A stretch of 64,000 nucleotides of DNA from contig OY764195.2 in NCBI GenBank assembly GCA_963668245.2, positions 1,550,001-1,614,000 on the forward strand, read 5' to 3'. Below the pieces are notes generated by a model. It was not told the DNA's origin, did not search any database, and was given only the letters and a program-made list of their open reading frames with translations. This document shows, piece after piece, positions 44,403-52,939 of the stretch. The stretch is from Anoxybacterium sp963668245 (GTDB lineage Bacteria > Bacillota > Clostridia > Peptostreptococcales > Anaerovoracaceae). Position 1 is the first letter of the stretch. Each line of letters begins with the position of its first letter. The position numbers and the translations under genes were made by a program.

Positions 44403-45182
44403 TTATTCTCCCAGAATTGTGAATCTTTTTTCTAAAAGCTCGACGAATCGCTCCTTTAGGTCTTTTGGCAACAAAGATTCGTTGCACATGAAAACGAATG
44501 TGGGCTTCATCAAAACAAGCTTGTTAATCATCTTTTCGGAAGATTTTCTCGAAATATCGCATTTATCCGCGAATAATAGGAAGTCTTTCTTTTGTATATT
44601 TGCCTTCTTCCCGTTCATTGTGAGAGCAAATTGTTCTTTGTCTTCAGGCATTATAATGTTTACGGGCAGTAAGTCATATGCTGGTGATAGAACGTATTGC
44701 CCATTTCCTTCTTCCGTTTCGATTAAAGAAAAGTTCTTTAGATGCATATCGGAGTTGCCCACAAGGAATGAAAATACTAATCTTATGAAAAGCTCTGTTA
44801 TATCGAGCATTGTTCTTGATGAGTAATTCTGGATTATTTTACTGCATCGTTCGTAGGATCCTCTGTACATATCTTGCGTCAAGCGCAAGTCAAGTTGGCA
44901 GAAATCCTCCATGGCAAGCATCCTGACCTGATTTTTTTCGAAAGCCCGGTCAACACGCTTCGTGATATAGGCCAAGCTTTTGTTTCCTGAAATAAGCGCA
45001 TGTGGGACGGTGAATATCCCGGCGGCATCTGCCATGCACATTACGAGATGTTCGGCTTCTGGAAGCGAAGGAAAATCATTGACCTGAGGTTTTAGAATAT
45101 AACCCGTCGGGAAATTTAAAAACGTGAGACGAGGCTCTTTGCCGTCAGAAATAAGGTGCAAGGACAATTTTTTTTTGTACAC
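44403..45182 (-). CDS. hipT: HipA/HipT-like kinase, C-terminal part of a split gene
   Basis: 259 residues with the HipA kinase core: GYILKPQ near residue 28, catalytic GNSDMHLKN near 141 and the metal Asp in AYDLLP near 167. HipA/HipT kinases phosphorylate aminoacyl-tRNA synthetases and halt growth. In relatives this domain continues from the short zinc-cluster ORF at 45192-45356 through a PGVQKKLSLHL segment. Here a TAA interrupts that join, and an A9 run follows. A GTG at 45182 with AAAGGA upstream could still start this part separately. Confidence 0.8.
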   Translation of the reverse strand: MYKKKLSLHLISDGKEPRLTFLNFPTGYILKPQVNDFPSLPEAEHLVMCMADAAGIFTVPHALISGNKSLAYITKRVDRAFEKNQVRMLAMEDFCQLDLRLTQDMYRGSYERCSKIIQNYSSRTMLDITELFIRLVFSFLVGNSDMHLKNFSLIETEEGNGQYVLSPAYDLLPVNIIMPEDKEQFALTMNGKKANIQKKDFLLFADKCDISRKSSEKMINKLVLMKPTFVFMCNESLLPKDLKERFVELLEKRFTILGE

Positions 45183-45191
45183 CGGGAAGGT

Positions 45192-45356
45192 TTATCCTTT
45201 ATTCGTATTTTCTGCAACAAGAAGTTCTAAGGCATTATCATTAATATCTATGTTCGGCAAGGCTGATGTTCCGAAAAAGCGCTTGATGCAGCTAGCATGC
45301 CAGCCGGTTCGCTCATCTTCCAAACGAAGAGCTTTTCCACAGCATAAACAATTCAT
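45192..45356 (-). CDS. N-terminal piece of the HipT-like protein (zinc cluster)
   Basis: 54 codons from an ATG with a perfect AAGGAGG site, ending TAA 10 nt before the kinase frame. The product begins MNCLCCGKAL and continues GWHASCIKRFFGT, a four-cysteine cluster found at the start of intact Firmicute HipA-domain proteins. It was probably once fused to the kinase part. Two offsetting single-base changes (one lost base near 45190 and one extra A in the A9 run near 45172) would rejoin the frames. Confidence 0.7.
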   Translation of the reverse strand: MNCLCCGKALRLEDERTGWHASCIKRFFGTSALPNIDINDNALELLVAENTNKG

Positions 45357-45409
45357 TCACATTCCTCCTTAATACTGACATTGCCAATGCTATCCTTGCA
45401 TGCAACAAG

Positions 45410-45682
45410 TTAAACTCCAAAACGATCTACGGGATCAATTTTCCAGTTTCGACTAATAGCATCAAGTAGCCATCCTTCCGGAATCATTCCGTCAAAGAAG
45501 GGGAATAAGGTTTTGGAAGTATATGTTTGTTCGCTGAGGGGTAAGGTCAGTGAAACTGCACCCGAATTATCCATTGAAAGATATTCGGACGTATACGAGA
45601 AGGAATAACCATTATCGGTTTCGGAAATAACACCCGAAAGGATATTTCGTACATACACGTAGGTTTTTCTAAAGGTATCCAT
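45410..45682 (-). CDS. hipS: HipS-like HipA N-terminal-subdomain protein
   Basis: 90 residues matching the N-subdomain-1 of HipA (VYVRNILSGVI, then LPLSEQTY and FFDGMIPEGWLL). In three-part HipBST systems this module is a separate protein, HipS, that acts as the antitoxin for HipT. It overlaps hipB by one nucleotide (TAATG). Confidence 0.85.
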   Translation of the reverse strand: MDTFRKTYVYVRNILSGVISETDNGYSFSYTSEYLSMDNSGAVSLTLPLSEQTYTSKTLFPFFDGMIPEGWLLDAISRNWKIDPVDRFGV

Positions 45683-45885
45683 TAATCTCTATCCTTTCTC
45701 CCTGGCACAGCTTCCATCCCGAACATCCCAAGAGCAATATTTACTTTGTCCATGCGAACTGTTTTTTTCCCTTGTTCCAGCTCACGGACAAACCGAATAC
45801 CTAGACCGGAACGTATTGAAAACTCTTCTTGAGTAAGGCCTGCGGAACGCCGGCTTTCTTTAATGAATGTGGCAATTTTGTTCAT
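45682..45885 (-). CDS. hipB: HipB-like XRE-family DNA-binding protein
   Basis: 67 residues, a Cro/C1-type helix-turn-helix (RRSAGLTQEEFSIRSGLGIRF, about 10-30) extended to the SALGMFGM-type C-terminal segment. First gene of the hip operon, AAAGGAG before the start. Two matching operator boxes lie just upstream (45924-45979). Confidence 0.9.
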   Translation of the reverse strand: MNKIATFIKESRRSAGLTQEEFSIRSGLGIRFVRELEQGKKTVRMDKVNIALGMFGMEAVPGRKDRD

Positions 45886-45923
45886 TCTGTCGTCTCCTTT
45901 AGTACAGATTATACCAAAATATT

Positions 45924-45939
45924 ATACCCGATAGGGTAT
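45924..45939 (-). promoter_or_regulatory. HipB operator O1
   Basis: ATACCCGATAGGGTAT is a perfect inverted repeat with 6-bp arms around GATA. It overlaps a TATAAT -10 hexamer of the hip promoter. It resembles the arrangement of known HipB operators (TATCC-N8-GGATA). Confidence 0.75.
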
Positions 45940-45964
45940 TAAATGCATGTGCTCTGGCAGAATG

Positions 45965-45979
45965 ATCCCTATCGGGTAT
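45965..45979 (-). promoter_or_regulatory. HipB operator O2
   Basis: ATCCCTATCGGGTAT is the O1 sequence in opposite orientation with one base missing in an arm. The centres of O1 and O2 are 40 bp apart, close to four helical turns, which would allow cooperative binding on one face. Confidence 0.7.
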
Positions 45980-46091
45980 ACTACAATTATAGTTTATATT
46001 AAGTTATACTAGTTTGCAATTTGTTACCAATAGCAGAGATACGTATTGCAATAATAAATTTAATCTTGTCATAGATTATTCCTATGAACAT

Positions 46092-46123
46092 AACAAGGGC
46101 ACCTTTGCGGAGGTGCCCTTGTT
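46092..46123. terminator. 13-bp perfect GC-rich hairpin after the LRR gene
   Basis: AACAAGGGCACCT pairs perfectly with AGGTGCCCTTGTT around a 6-nt loop. It lies 32 nt beyond the stop of the minus-strand gene. Neither side has a good T-run, so it may stabilise a 3' end rather than terminate by itself. Confidence 0.5.
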
Positions 46124-46155
46124 GTGCGTATATTGTCTTTTTCGGTATTCTTTTG

Positions 46156-47685
46156 TTATTCTGATGTATATCCTTTGCTGGTATTGATTACGATTGTTTT
46201 AGAAACACTATCCCAGTCGGTTCCAAAATCTAACGCCTGACCGATATCGCGGAGCTTGAAATAGTTGCTTCCATCGATGTTATATGCCGTTAGCCCAACT
46301 TCCACATCATTGATTATAATTTTTGTATCTGAAGCGATTGCAGTTTTATTACTGCTGCCTTTGCCTAATAACTCAACTCCTACAGGCTTATATGACCAAT
46401 AGCTAGTGATTACAATGGTCTGGCTGTTCATATTCCAGTCTACAGCAAATTGCTTTGGTGTATTTGATAGGACATATGCAAGATCTCGAAGCTTAAAGTA
46501 ATTATTGCCATTGATGTTGTAAGCATCAAATGCAATCTTAGTGCCGTCTACTGTTACATTGGAGGCAGTTGGAACTGCGGTAAATGTAGCACTTTTACTG
46601 GTTACTGTTGTGCCAGTAAAATGAATATGAATTGTTTCGACATCTTCATCGTAATGATCCGATTGTAGAACTGCTGATTGTGTTTCATTGCCATAGTCAG
46701 CATACACAAAAATTTCATTAATCGTGCCTTTTAGAAGTGCATTCCATTTTGCTTCGTTTCCAGCGTAATATAAATTGGTCAGAGGAGTGGAATCAAAAGC
46801 ATAATCTCCCAGGCTGGTTATACTAGATGGCAGTGTAACACATTCAAGAGAAAGACTATTGTAAAATGCGTGGTCACCGATGGAAGTCACTCCCTCTGGT
46901 ATGACAACTGCCGCGTAGTCTTCTCCGCGGAATGCATCATCTTCTAGGCTAATAACACGGTAACCATCTAACGTCTGAGGAATATCTACATTATCAGCGA
47001 ATGTAGCATAATCATTGGGGACATATTTGTAAATGGATACAGTGGAGTCAGACAATTTTCTATATGCAAATTGCCCCGCTAAATAACAACCAGATGGTAA
47101 TTCTGGGTCAATATAATATTCGTTTATATAACCATGATATATGTCTACTGTTGTTCCACCTTTAAAATCGAAAGTATAGCCACGAGAGTCCATTTTCCAT
47201 CTTCCGGTATCCGGTAATCGGAAGGTTGTAAAGCTACTGTGGTTATAATCAAATGCCATGCCCCCAATATAAGTAACGGTATCAGGGATTGTTACACTTG
47301 TTAGTCCGTTAAGTCGAAATGCACTGCCACCAAGGTAAATAAGTCCAGGAGGCAGGGTAATGCTGGTGAGTGCATTATCTTGAAAAGCAAAACTTCCAAT
47401 ATATGTCACAGTGTTGGGGATTGTCACGCTTGTCATGTTTACTTGCGCAAATGCAGCCAAGCCGATTCCAGTAACGGTAACGCCGCCGATTGTTTCAGGG
47501 ATAATAATATTTTTTGTAGAATAAAGGGGATTTGCTTCTCCAAGATACTTTGTTATCATACCGCCAGACATCGTTACATCATTGGCGGTGAGTGTAACGG
47601 TTGAGTCGTCTGCGTAAACTGTTGGAATTAGTGTCGCGAGCATGAGCAACACAATCACAATGGATATCGCTGTCTTTTTCATCAT
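46156..47685 (-). CDS. Secreted BspA-type LRR protein with stalk domains
   Basis: 509 residues. Signal peptide (MMKKTAISIVIVLLML, cleavage near VYA-DD). Residues ~30-300 hold BspA/TpLRR-like leucine-rich repeats (VTIPNTVTYIGSFAF and similar units). After an unclassified linker, residues ~375-500 hold two copper amine oxidase N-terminal-like stalk units (NYFKLRDLAYVL and NYFKLRDIGQAL) found in Firmicute surface proteins. It is probably extracellular and binding in function. No sortase or SLH anchor is seen. Single gene with its own 3' hairpin. Confidence 0.88.
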   Translation of the reverse strand: MMKKTAISIVIVLLMLATLIPTVYADDSTVTLTANDVTMSGGMITKYLGEANPLYSTKNIIIPETIGGVTVTGIGLAAFAQVNMTSVTIPNTVTYIGSFAFQDNALTSITLPPGLIYLGGSAFRLNGLTSVTIPDTVTYIGGMAFDYNHSSFTTFRLPDTGRWKMDSRGYTFDFKGGTTVDIYHGYINEYYIDPELPSGCYLAGQFAYRKLSDSTVSIYKYVPNDYATFADNVDIPQTLDGYRVISLEDDAFRGEDYAAVVIPEGVTSIGDHAFYNSLSLECVTLPSSITSLGDYAFDSTPLTNLYYAGNEAKWNALLKGTINEIFVYADYGNETQSAVLQSDHYDEDVETIHIHFTGTTVTSKSATFTAVPTASNVTVDGTKIAFDAYNINGNNYFKLRDLAYVLSNTPKQFAVDWNMNSQTIVITSYWSYKPVGVELLGKGSSNKTAIASDTKIIINDVEVGLTAYNIDGSNYFKLRDIGQALDFGTDWDSVSKTIVINTSKGYTSE

Positions 47686-47843
47686 TCGATTCTCCTTATC
47701 ATATCATTAAATCACAGAATTGTTTCCGAAAAAAACAATCTGCCAATCTAAGAATAACAAAATTTTATTAAAAAAACATCGAGTGCACGAAATGCTGTTT
47801 TTCCATCACGAAATGTAAATCCCATGAAAATCATAAAATTTCA

Positions 47844-47872
47844 TTGCATCTATGGAAATCTAATATTATAAT
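47844..47872 (+). promoter_or_regulatory. Promoter of twin RNA 1
   Basis: -35 TTGCAT (47844-47849), a 17-bp spacer and perfect -10 TATAAT (47867-47872). It predicts a start near 47879, 144 nt before the ABC-F start codon. Confidence 0.75.
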
Positions 47873-47878
47873 GAACTC

Positions 47879-47954
47879 GTACAATTTTTTAATTGGCGTG
47901 TGACTTGTATCATACTTAAAAGGAGCAGTTCTGCATGCGTGAGGGCTGTTTTTT
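47879..47954 (+). ncRNA. Candidate short RNA or leader 1 (twin of 52940-53016)
   Basis: A ~76-nt transcript is predicted from the promoter to a T-run. Features shared with the second locus, in order: TACAATT (47880), GTGTGACTTG (47898-47907), stem arm AGCAGTTCT (47924-47932), loop containing GCGTG, the paired arm AGGGCTGTT (47942-47950), then T's. An 11-codon frame starts at ATG 47935 with AAAGGAG 9 nt upstream and overlaps the terminator stem, so it might be a translated leader controlling the ABC-F gene. No known RNA family is recognised. Confidence 0.55.
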
Positions 47955-48022
47955 GTTTTGCTTAGAATAGATTTTGTATTAGATAGAACATTCTGTTAGA
48001 AATGAGAGAAAAGAGGATAATA

Positions 48023-49759
48023 ATGATTCAGGTAGAAAAACTTTCTTTTGGTTTTCCTGCAAAAGATTTATATAATGATGTTTCGTTTACGCTGGAAAAG
48101 GGGCGGCATTGCGCTTTTATTGGTAGCAATGGTTCGGGAAAATCAACACTTGTTGATATGATAATGGATCCTGATAAGTATTTATATGATGGGAAAATTA
48201 CGATAGATGAAAGCTGTCGCATTGGTTATGCAAGCCAATTTGCTGTGAGAGATAAAGAGCAGGAGTGTACCGTTTTTGAGTATCTTTCTGAGCGATTTGT
48301 AACGAATCAGAAGAAGACCGTTGCGGTTTGTGAGGAAATGGCTACAGTGGAAGATGCAGAACCTCTCTATGCGTTGTATCAGACTTTATTAGATGAGTTT
48401 GAAGCCATGGATGGAGATAACTATGAAGGCAATATTCGTAAGCAGCTTTATCTGGCTGGAATGAGAGAATTAGAGGAAATCACATTATCTCAACTGAGTG
48501 GCGGAGAGTATAAACTACTACAGATTATGCGGGAGATGTTACTCTCTCAAAACCTGCTTGTGCTAGATGAACCCGATGTGTTTCTTGATTTTGGAAATCT
48601 CAATCGTCTTTGTCAGCTTGTCAATGGGTATAAAGGTACATTATTGGTAATCACGCATAATCGCTATTTGCTGAACCATTGTTTTGATAAGGTACTTCAC
48701 CTAGAAAACTGTGACCTGCAAGAATACGATGGAAGCTATTCGGAATACCGATGTTCTCAGATTAGAGAAAAATTAATGTTAAAAATTCAGAGTATTGAAG
48801 AACAAAATGAAATCGAGCGGACACAAAAGATGGTGGACATCTTGCGTAAACGAGCCACCATACTGGTAAATCCTGTGATTGGAAGCGCTGTCAATGCCAA
48901 GCAATCACAACTTGATCGATTGAGGGCAAGACAGATTAAGGCACCCTTTGTGGATCTTGGAGAACCTAAGATTGAACTCCCTACAGTTGAAGTAGAGGGA
49001 GAAAACGTTGTATTGAGCGTTTCAAACTATAGCGTATCTTTTGATGAAAACCTATTAGAGAACATCACTTTTGAAGTGAAGGCAGGAGAGAAAGTTGCAA
49101 TCGTTGGGGCAAATGGTACGGGAAAAACCACCTTGATGAGGGATATCTTGAATCATAATCACCCTTCTATTCGAATTGATGAGAATATAAAGTATGCCTG
49201 TTTATCCCAGCTTCAGGGCGAAAATATTGACGAAGAAAAAACGGTATATGAGATTATGGAGGACGCAGGTTTTGAAACAAGAGAAAAAATTAGAGAATAC
49301 CTTGCTGACTATTGCTTAGAAAGTGATACATTAAAGCAGAAAGCCGGCCAACTATCTGGTGGAGAAAAAAATCTACTTCAGATTGCAATGATTTCTCATT
49401 CAAATGCACAGCTTCTCATTTTAGACGAACCGACGAGCCATTTAGATCTCTATGCACAAATCGCCTTGGAAAAAGCCATTGCAGAATATAAAGGCGCGGT
49501 ATTAATGGTAAGTCATGATTTTTATCTGGTGGCAAACTGCTCGGACTATGTCCTCGTTGTAGAAGATAATACGATTAGGCGAATTCGTACCCGAACATTC
49601 CGTAAGATGGTATATGATAAATATTTTGATCAAAAATATTTAGAAATTGATAAGAAAAAACAAGAACTTGAAGCCAATATCACTTTGGCTTTTAAAAAGG
49701 ATGAGCTTCTAACAGTAGAAAAACTCTGCACTCAATTGGAAGAACTCAGTATGCAGTAA
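48023..49759 (+). CDS. ABC-F family ATPase
   Basis: 578 residues from the ATG at 48023 (AGAGGA upstream). Two ABC modules in tandem: Walker A GSNGSGKST and GANGTGKTT; signatures LSGGEYKLL and LSGGEKNLL; Walker B LLVLDEPDVFLD and LLILDEPTSHLD. There are no membrane segments. The linker between modules is charged and helical. ABC-F proteins act on the ribosome; some protect it from antibiotics, and those are often preceded by attenuating leaders. The terminated leader at 47879-47954 makes that reading attractive, but resistance cannot be assigned. Confidence 0.9.
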   Translation: MIQVEKLSFGFPAKDLYNDVSFTLEKGRHCAFIGSNGSGKSTLVDMIMDPDKYLYDGKITIDESCRIGYASQFAVRDKEQECTVFEYLSERFVTNQKKTVAVCEEMATVEDAEPLYALYQTLLDEFEAMDGDNYEGNIRKQLYLAGMRELEEITLSQLSGGEYKLLQIMREMLLSQNLLVLDEPDVFLDFGNLNRLCQLVNGYKGTLLVITHNRYLLNHCFDKVLHLENCDLQEYDGSYSEYRCSQIREKLMLKIQSIEEQNEIERTQKMVDILRKRATILVNPVIGSAVNAKQSQLDRLRARQIKAPFVDLGEPKIELPTVEVEGENVVLSVSNYSVSFDENLLENITFEVKAGEKVAIVGANGTGKTTLMRDILNHNHPSIRIDENIKYACLSQLQGENIDEEKTVYEIMEDAGFETREKIREYLADYCLESDTLKQKAGQLSGGEKNLLQIAMISHSNAQLLILDEPTSHLDLYAQIALEKAIAEYKGAVLMVSHDFYLVANCSDYVLVVEDNTIRRIRTRTFRKMVYDKYFDQKYLEIDKKKQELEANITLAFKKDELLTVEKLCTQLEELSMQ

Positions 49760-49780
49760 AGAGTAAGATGGAGGAAAAAA

Positions 49781-52024
49781 ATGACAGAACTATTAGCTCC
49801 AGCTGGTAATATGGAAGCATTAAAAGCAGCAATCGCCAATGGTTGTGATGCGATTTATTTGGGTATGCAAAAATTTGGTGCGCGGGCATACTCTTCAAAT
49901 TTTGATTTGGAAGCATTAAAAGAAGCGATTTTGTACGCACATTTGAGAGATGTGAAAATCTATGTAACCATGAATACCATCGTTTTTGAAAGTGAAATCG
50001 ATGATATGAAAAAACAGATGCTAGCATTAAATGAGATTGGTGTGGATGGTATTATTGTCCAAGACCTTGCGGCATTTGATTATGCAGTCAAAAATTTCCT
50101 TGATATGGAAGTGCATTGTTCGACTCAAATGGGGATTGATGATTTGGAAGGAACCTTACTTTTTAAAGAACTGGGAGCAAAACGAGTAGTCATATCTCGG
50201 GAAGTTGCCATTGAAAAAGTAAAGGAAATCAAAAAAATTGCACAGATGCCCATCGAAATCTTTGTCCATGGTGCGCTTTGTGTTTCTTATTCGGGAAACT
50301 GCTTGATGTCAGGACTCATTGGATATCGCAGTGGAAATAGAGGACGATGCGTAGGATCTTGCCGAAAGGAATATGATGTAATTGATGGGAATACAGGCAG
50401 TTCATTGGGGAAAAATTATACGTTGTCAACCAAGGATTTAAACACAATTGATTACATCGATGATATGAAAGAGATAGATTCCTTAAAAATTGAAGGAAGA
50501 ATGAAGGAACCTGCGTATGTTGCTAATGTGGTATCAAAGTATAGAAAAGCAATTGATCACGGAGTATCGAAAAGCGATAAGGACGGTTTGAGCAAAACAT
50601 TTAATAGAACATTTACAAAAGGATACCTTTTTCATGAGGATGTAAAAGATATTACAAACGTTTCCAGACCAAATAATTTTGGCTTTGAAATCGGCTATGT
50701 TAGTAAGGTGATAAAGGATACCTATGAAATTACTTTGCATAAACCGTTGAATCAAAATGATATTATCAGAATTAGCCATGACAATGAAGATGTGGTTTTA
50801 ACAGTTGTAAAACTATATGATAGAACTGGAAATTTGATCAATAAAGCGGATGACGTATGCTATATTAAGATCAAAGAAAAAATATCCAAAGGGGATGTGG
50901 TGTATATCACAAAGGATATCTCCTATTACAAGGAGCTCGAATCAACCTTAGACAAAGAATTCAAGCGTTTTCCTTTAGACATTAAAGTCTATGCATATCC
51001 CGACTCGAAGCTTATCGTTGATGCTGAGGGATTTGGGTTTCATACTACCTATGAAAGTGAAGAAGTTGTTGGAGCAGCAATCAATAGCCCGACCACAAAA
51101 GATCAGGTTTTGAAGCAGTTTTCAAAATTAAATGATACTATATTTGAACTGAATCATGTGGCATATGAAGAAGCGAATGGGTTTGTTCCAGTCAAACTTT
51201 TAAACGGAGCAAGAAGAGAAATTGTCCAAAATTTATATGATTTAAAACTGAATCAATATCAAAAAAGAATGAGAGATAAGGAAGAACCCGTTACAATCGT
51301 TTTTGACGAACAAATGCCGCGTCTGACAGCATCTGTTATGACAAAAGAGCAGTATGATGCCTGTGCGGAAAATGGGATAAAAGACATCTATTATGAAAAT
51401 GTGGTTCGAAGGAATCAAAATGAATATAAAGACATGGCAGGTCAGCTTTTGATTGGCGGATATGGAGGGCTCTATCATTACCGAAATACCAATCCTTTTA
51501 TTACAGATTATTCCTTCAATGTGGTCAATGCAACAAGCTGTTACGAATTGTATCGGCTGGGTGCAAAGAGGGTTACCTTGTCCTATGAGATGAATAAAAG
51601 GCAAGTGGAAGATTTAATCAGAGCCTACCATGCTGAAAATGGGGGCTATCCTGCTTTAGAAATGATCGTTTATGGCAAAGCGCCTTTGATGTTTACAAAA
51701 TATTGCCCACTGAAAAAAATGAACCAATGCGGTCAATGTAGAAGTAATCATTATGAATTAAGGGACGAACATGGAACGTTTCCAATGATATCGCATGAAG
51801 ATTGTACGACGACGATTTTAAATGGCAAAACGTTAAATATATTAGATGAACTACAGAATATCAAAGGGATTGAAGCATTTCGCTTGAACTTTACGGTAGA
51901 ATCCAAAGAGCAGGTGGTGCAAATCATAAAGCAGGCAAAAGGAAAACTTGACGGTACGATGAAGGCGATTGTATTTGATTCGGAATCAGACACAAGAGGG
52001 CATTTTAACAAAGAGATTTTATAG
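49781..52024 (+). CDS. U32 family peptidase (YrrO/RlhA/TrhP-like)
   Basis: 747 residues. It starts MTELLAPAGN followed by GCDAIYLGM, the U32 hallmark, and carries the cysteine-bearing segment SGNCLMSGLIGYRSGNRGRC near 170-189. The C-terminal region has the KYCPLKKMNQCGQC cysteine cluster. Long U32 proteins include RlhA/TrhP, which act in hydroxylation of rRNA or tRNA with prephenate-derived chemistry. Protease activity is doubtful. It follows the ABC-F gene by 21 nt, so the two share a transcript and possibly a translation-related role. Confidence 0.9.
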   Translation: MTELLAPAGNMEALKAAIANGCDAIYLGMQKFGARAYSSNFDLEALKEAILYAHLRDVKIYVTMNTIVFESEIDDMKKQMLALNEIGVDGIIVQDLAAFDYAVKNFLDMEVHCSTQMGIDDLEGTLLFKELGAKRVVISREVAIEKVKEIKKIAQMPIEIFVHGALCVSYSGNCLMSGLIGYRSGNRGRCVGSCRKEYDVIDGNTGSSLGKNYTLSTKDLNTIDYIDDMKEIDSLKIEGRMKEPAYVANVVSKYRKAIDHGVSKSDKDGLSKTFNRTFTKGYLFHEDVKDITNVSRPNNFGFEIGYVSKVIKDTYEITLHKPLNQNDIIRISHDNEDVVLTVVKLYDRTGNLINKADDVCYIKIKEKISKGDVVYITKDISYYKELESTLDKEFKRFPLDIKVYAYPDSKLIVDAEGFGFHTTYESEEVVGAAINSPTTKDQVLKQFSKLNDTIFELNHVAYEEANGFVPVKLLNGARREIVQNLYDLKLNQYQKRMRDKEEPVTIVFDEQMPRLTASVMTKEQYDACAENGIKDIYYENVVRRNQNEYKDMAGQLLIGGYGGLYHYRNTNPFITDYSFNVVNATSCYELYRLGAKRVTLSYEMNKRQVEDLIRAYHAENGGYPALEMIVYGKAPLMFTKYCPLKKMNQCGQCRSNHYELRDEHGTFPMISHEDCTTTILNGKTLNILDELQNIKGIEAFRLNFTVESKEQVVQIIKQAKGKLDGTMKAIVFDSESDTRGHFNKEIL

Positions 52025-52053
52025 AAAACAAATCAAAAGACAAGAAACAAGAA

Positions 52054-52080
52054 AATCCCGGTGTAAAGCCGGGTTTTTTT
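52054..52080 (+). terminator. Terminator after the U32 gene
   Basis: AATCCCGG (52054-52061) pairs with CCGGGTT (52069-52075) across a short loop, followed by T8. Confidence 0.85.
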
Positions 52081-52098
52081 GTTCTTAATATGCGACAT

Positions 52099-52698
52099 TT
52101 ATAGTTCTTTTAAAATCAGAATCTGAAGGCGAAATATTTCTGTCATTCTTTCTTCTAGAGCATAGTTCCCATCCTTTAAACTCCAATCAAAAATAACTCC
52201 ACGAGCAATTAAAAAAAGGTAATCAAGAATTTCTTCGGATGTTTTTTGCGAAGAAATCTCACTAGAAGATTGTCCCTTCTTGATGATATCTTCTAAAATA
52301 GTTTGCATCAATCGACCTTTTTTCAAAAAAAACTTGTTTTCTGTGCTATAAAGATGAGTTGTAAAACCAACCTTTGCTTGTTCAGAATACCTGGCATAGT
52401 ACCGAAAGAATTCAACAATTTGATCAAGTGCACTCTCGCTTTTTAATTGATCTAATACATTTTCTTGAAAGTAATTGTCTGCTCTTTGATAAACCTCAAA
52501 TAAAATATCGTCTTTTGATTTGAAGTAGTGGTAAAATGCACCAACTGAGACCTTTGCTTTTTTACTAATATCCTCAATTGTGATATTCCCGAACCCTTTT
52601 GTTGATATAAGCTCAAAGGCTGTATCGTAAATTTTATTTTTTGTTTCAATGGCTTGCAACTGCCTGTTAGTCAACTTCTTTGTTTCCAATTTCTTCAC
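52099..52698 (-). CDS. TetR-family transcriptional regulator
   Basis: 199 residues. N-terminal TetR helix-turn-helix (about 15-65, with ITIEDISKKAKVSVGAFYHY and FKSKDDIL) and a C-terminal ligand domain without recognisable signature. The gene is alone, convergent with the U32 gene. Its targets are unknown; the thioesterase gene across the spacer is one candidate. Confidence 0.92.
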   Translation of the reverse strand: MKKLETKKLTNRQLQAIETKNKIYDTAFELISTKGFGNITIEDISKKAKVSVGAFYHYFKSKDDILFEVYQRADNYFQENVLDQLKSESALDQIVEFFRYYARYSEQAKVGFTTHLYSTENKFFLKKGRLMQTILEDIIKKGQSSSEISSQKTSEEILDYLFLIARGVIFDWSLKDGNYALEERMTEIFRLQILILKEL

Positions 52699-52721
52699 CT
52701 ATATTCTAAGAGATACTTACA

Positions 52722-52750
52722 ATAATAAAACATACTATTACTGATGTCAA
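52722..52750 (-). promoter_or_regulatory. tetR promoter
   Basis: On the minus strand, -35 TTGACA (52745-52750), a 17-bp spacer and -10 TATTAT (52722-52727). Confidence 0.75.
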
Positions 52751-52905
52751 AGTATAAATTTGAAGAAAAGAAGGAGTAACGCTGGCAAGTTCACTTTAAA
52801 TCTAAAACAACATATCGATGAAATCACGTTAACTTTAAATGAAAATTGAGATAACAAAATCTTTATATTTGACAAAAACATATTGAATTTACAGCAACTT
52901 AGGAT

Positions 52906-52933
52906 TTGATTTGTCTTTTCGTGCTATGATAAT
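52906..52933 (+). promoter_or_regulatory. Promoter of twin RNA 2
   Basis: -35 TTGATT (52906-52911), a 16-bp spacer and -10 GATAAT (52928-52933), predicting a start near 52940. Confidence 0.6.
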
Positions 52934-52939
52934 AGCGTG

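Larger units (their letters stand above)
45886..46155. promoter_or_regulatory. hip control region and spacer to the LRR gene
   Basis: About 270 nt without a gene. It holds the two HipB-type boxes, at least two TATAAT -10 elements on the minus strand (one overlapping the first box at 45921-45926) and the hairpin at 46092-46123. Confidence 0.6.
47686..48022. other. Spacer holding the first twin RNA locus
   Basis: About 337 nt. CACGAAATG occurs twice near 47787-47820. A strong promoter and a short terminated transcript lie at 47844-47954 (see separate entries). No other gene seen. Confidence 0.6.

Noticed and set aside
44374..45372. Plus-strand frames across the HipT region
   Set aside because: They are shadows of the minus-strand kinase and zinc-cluster frames, which carry the recognisable HipA motifs and ribosome sites.
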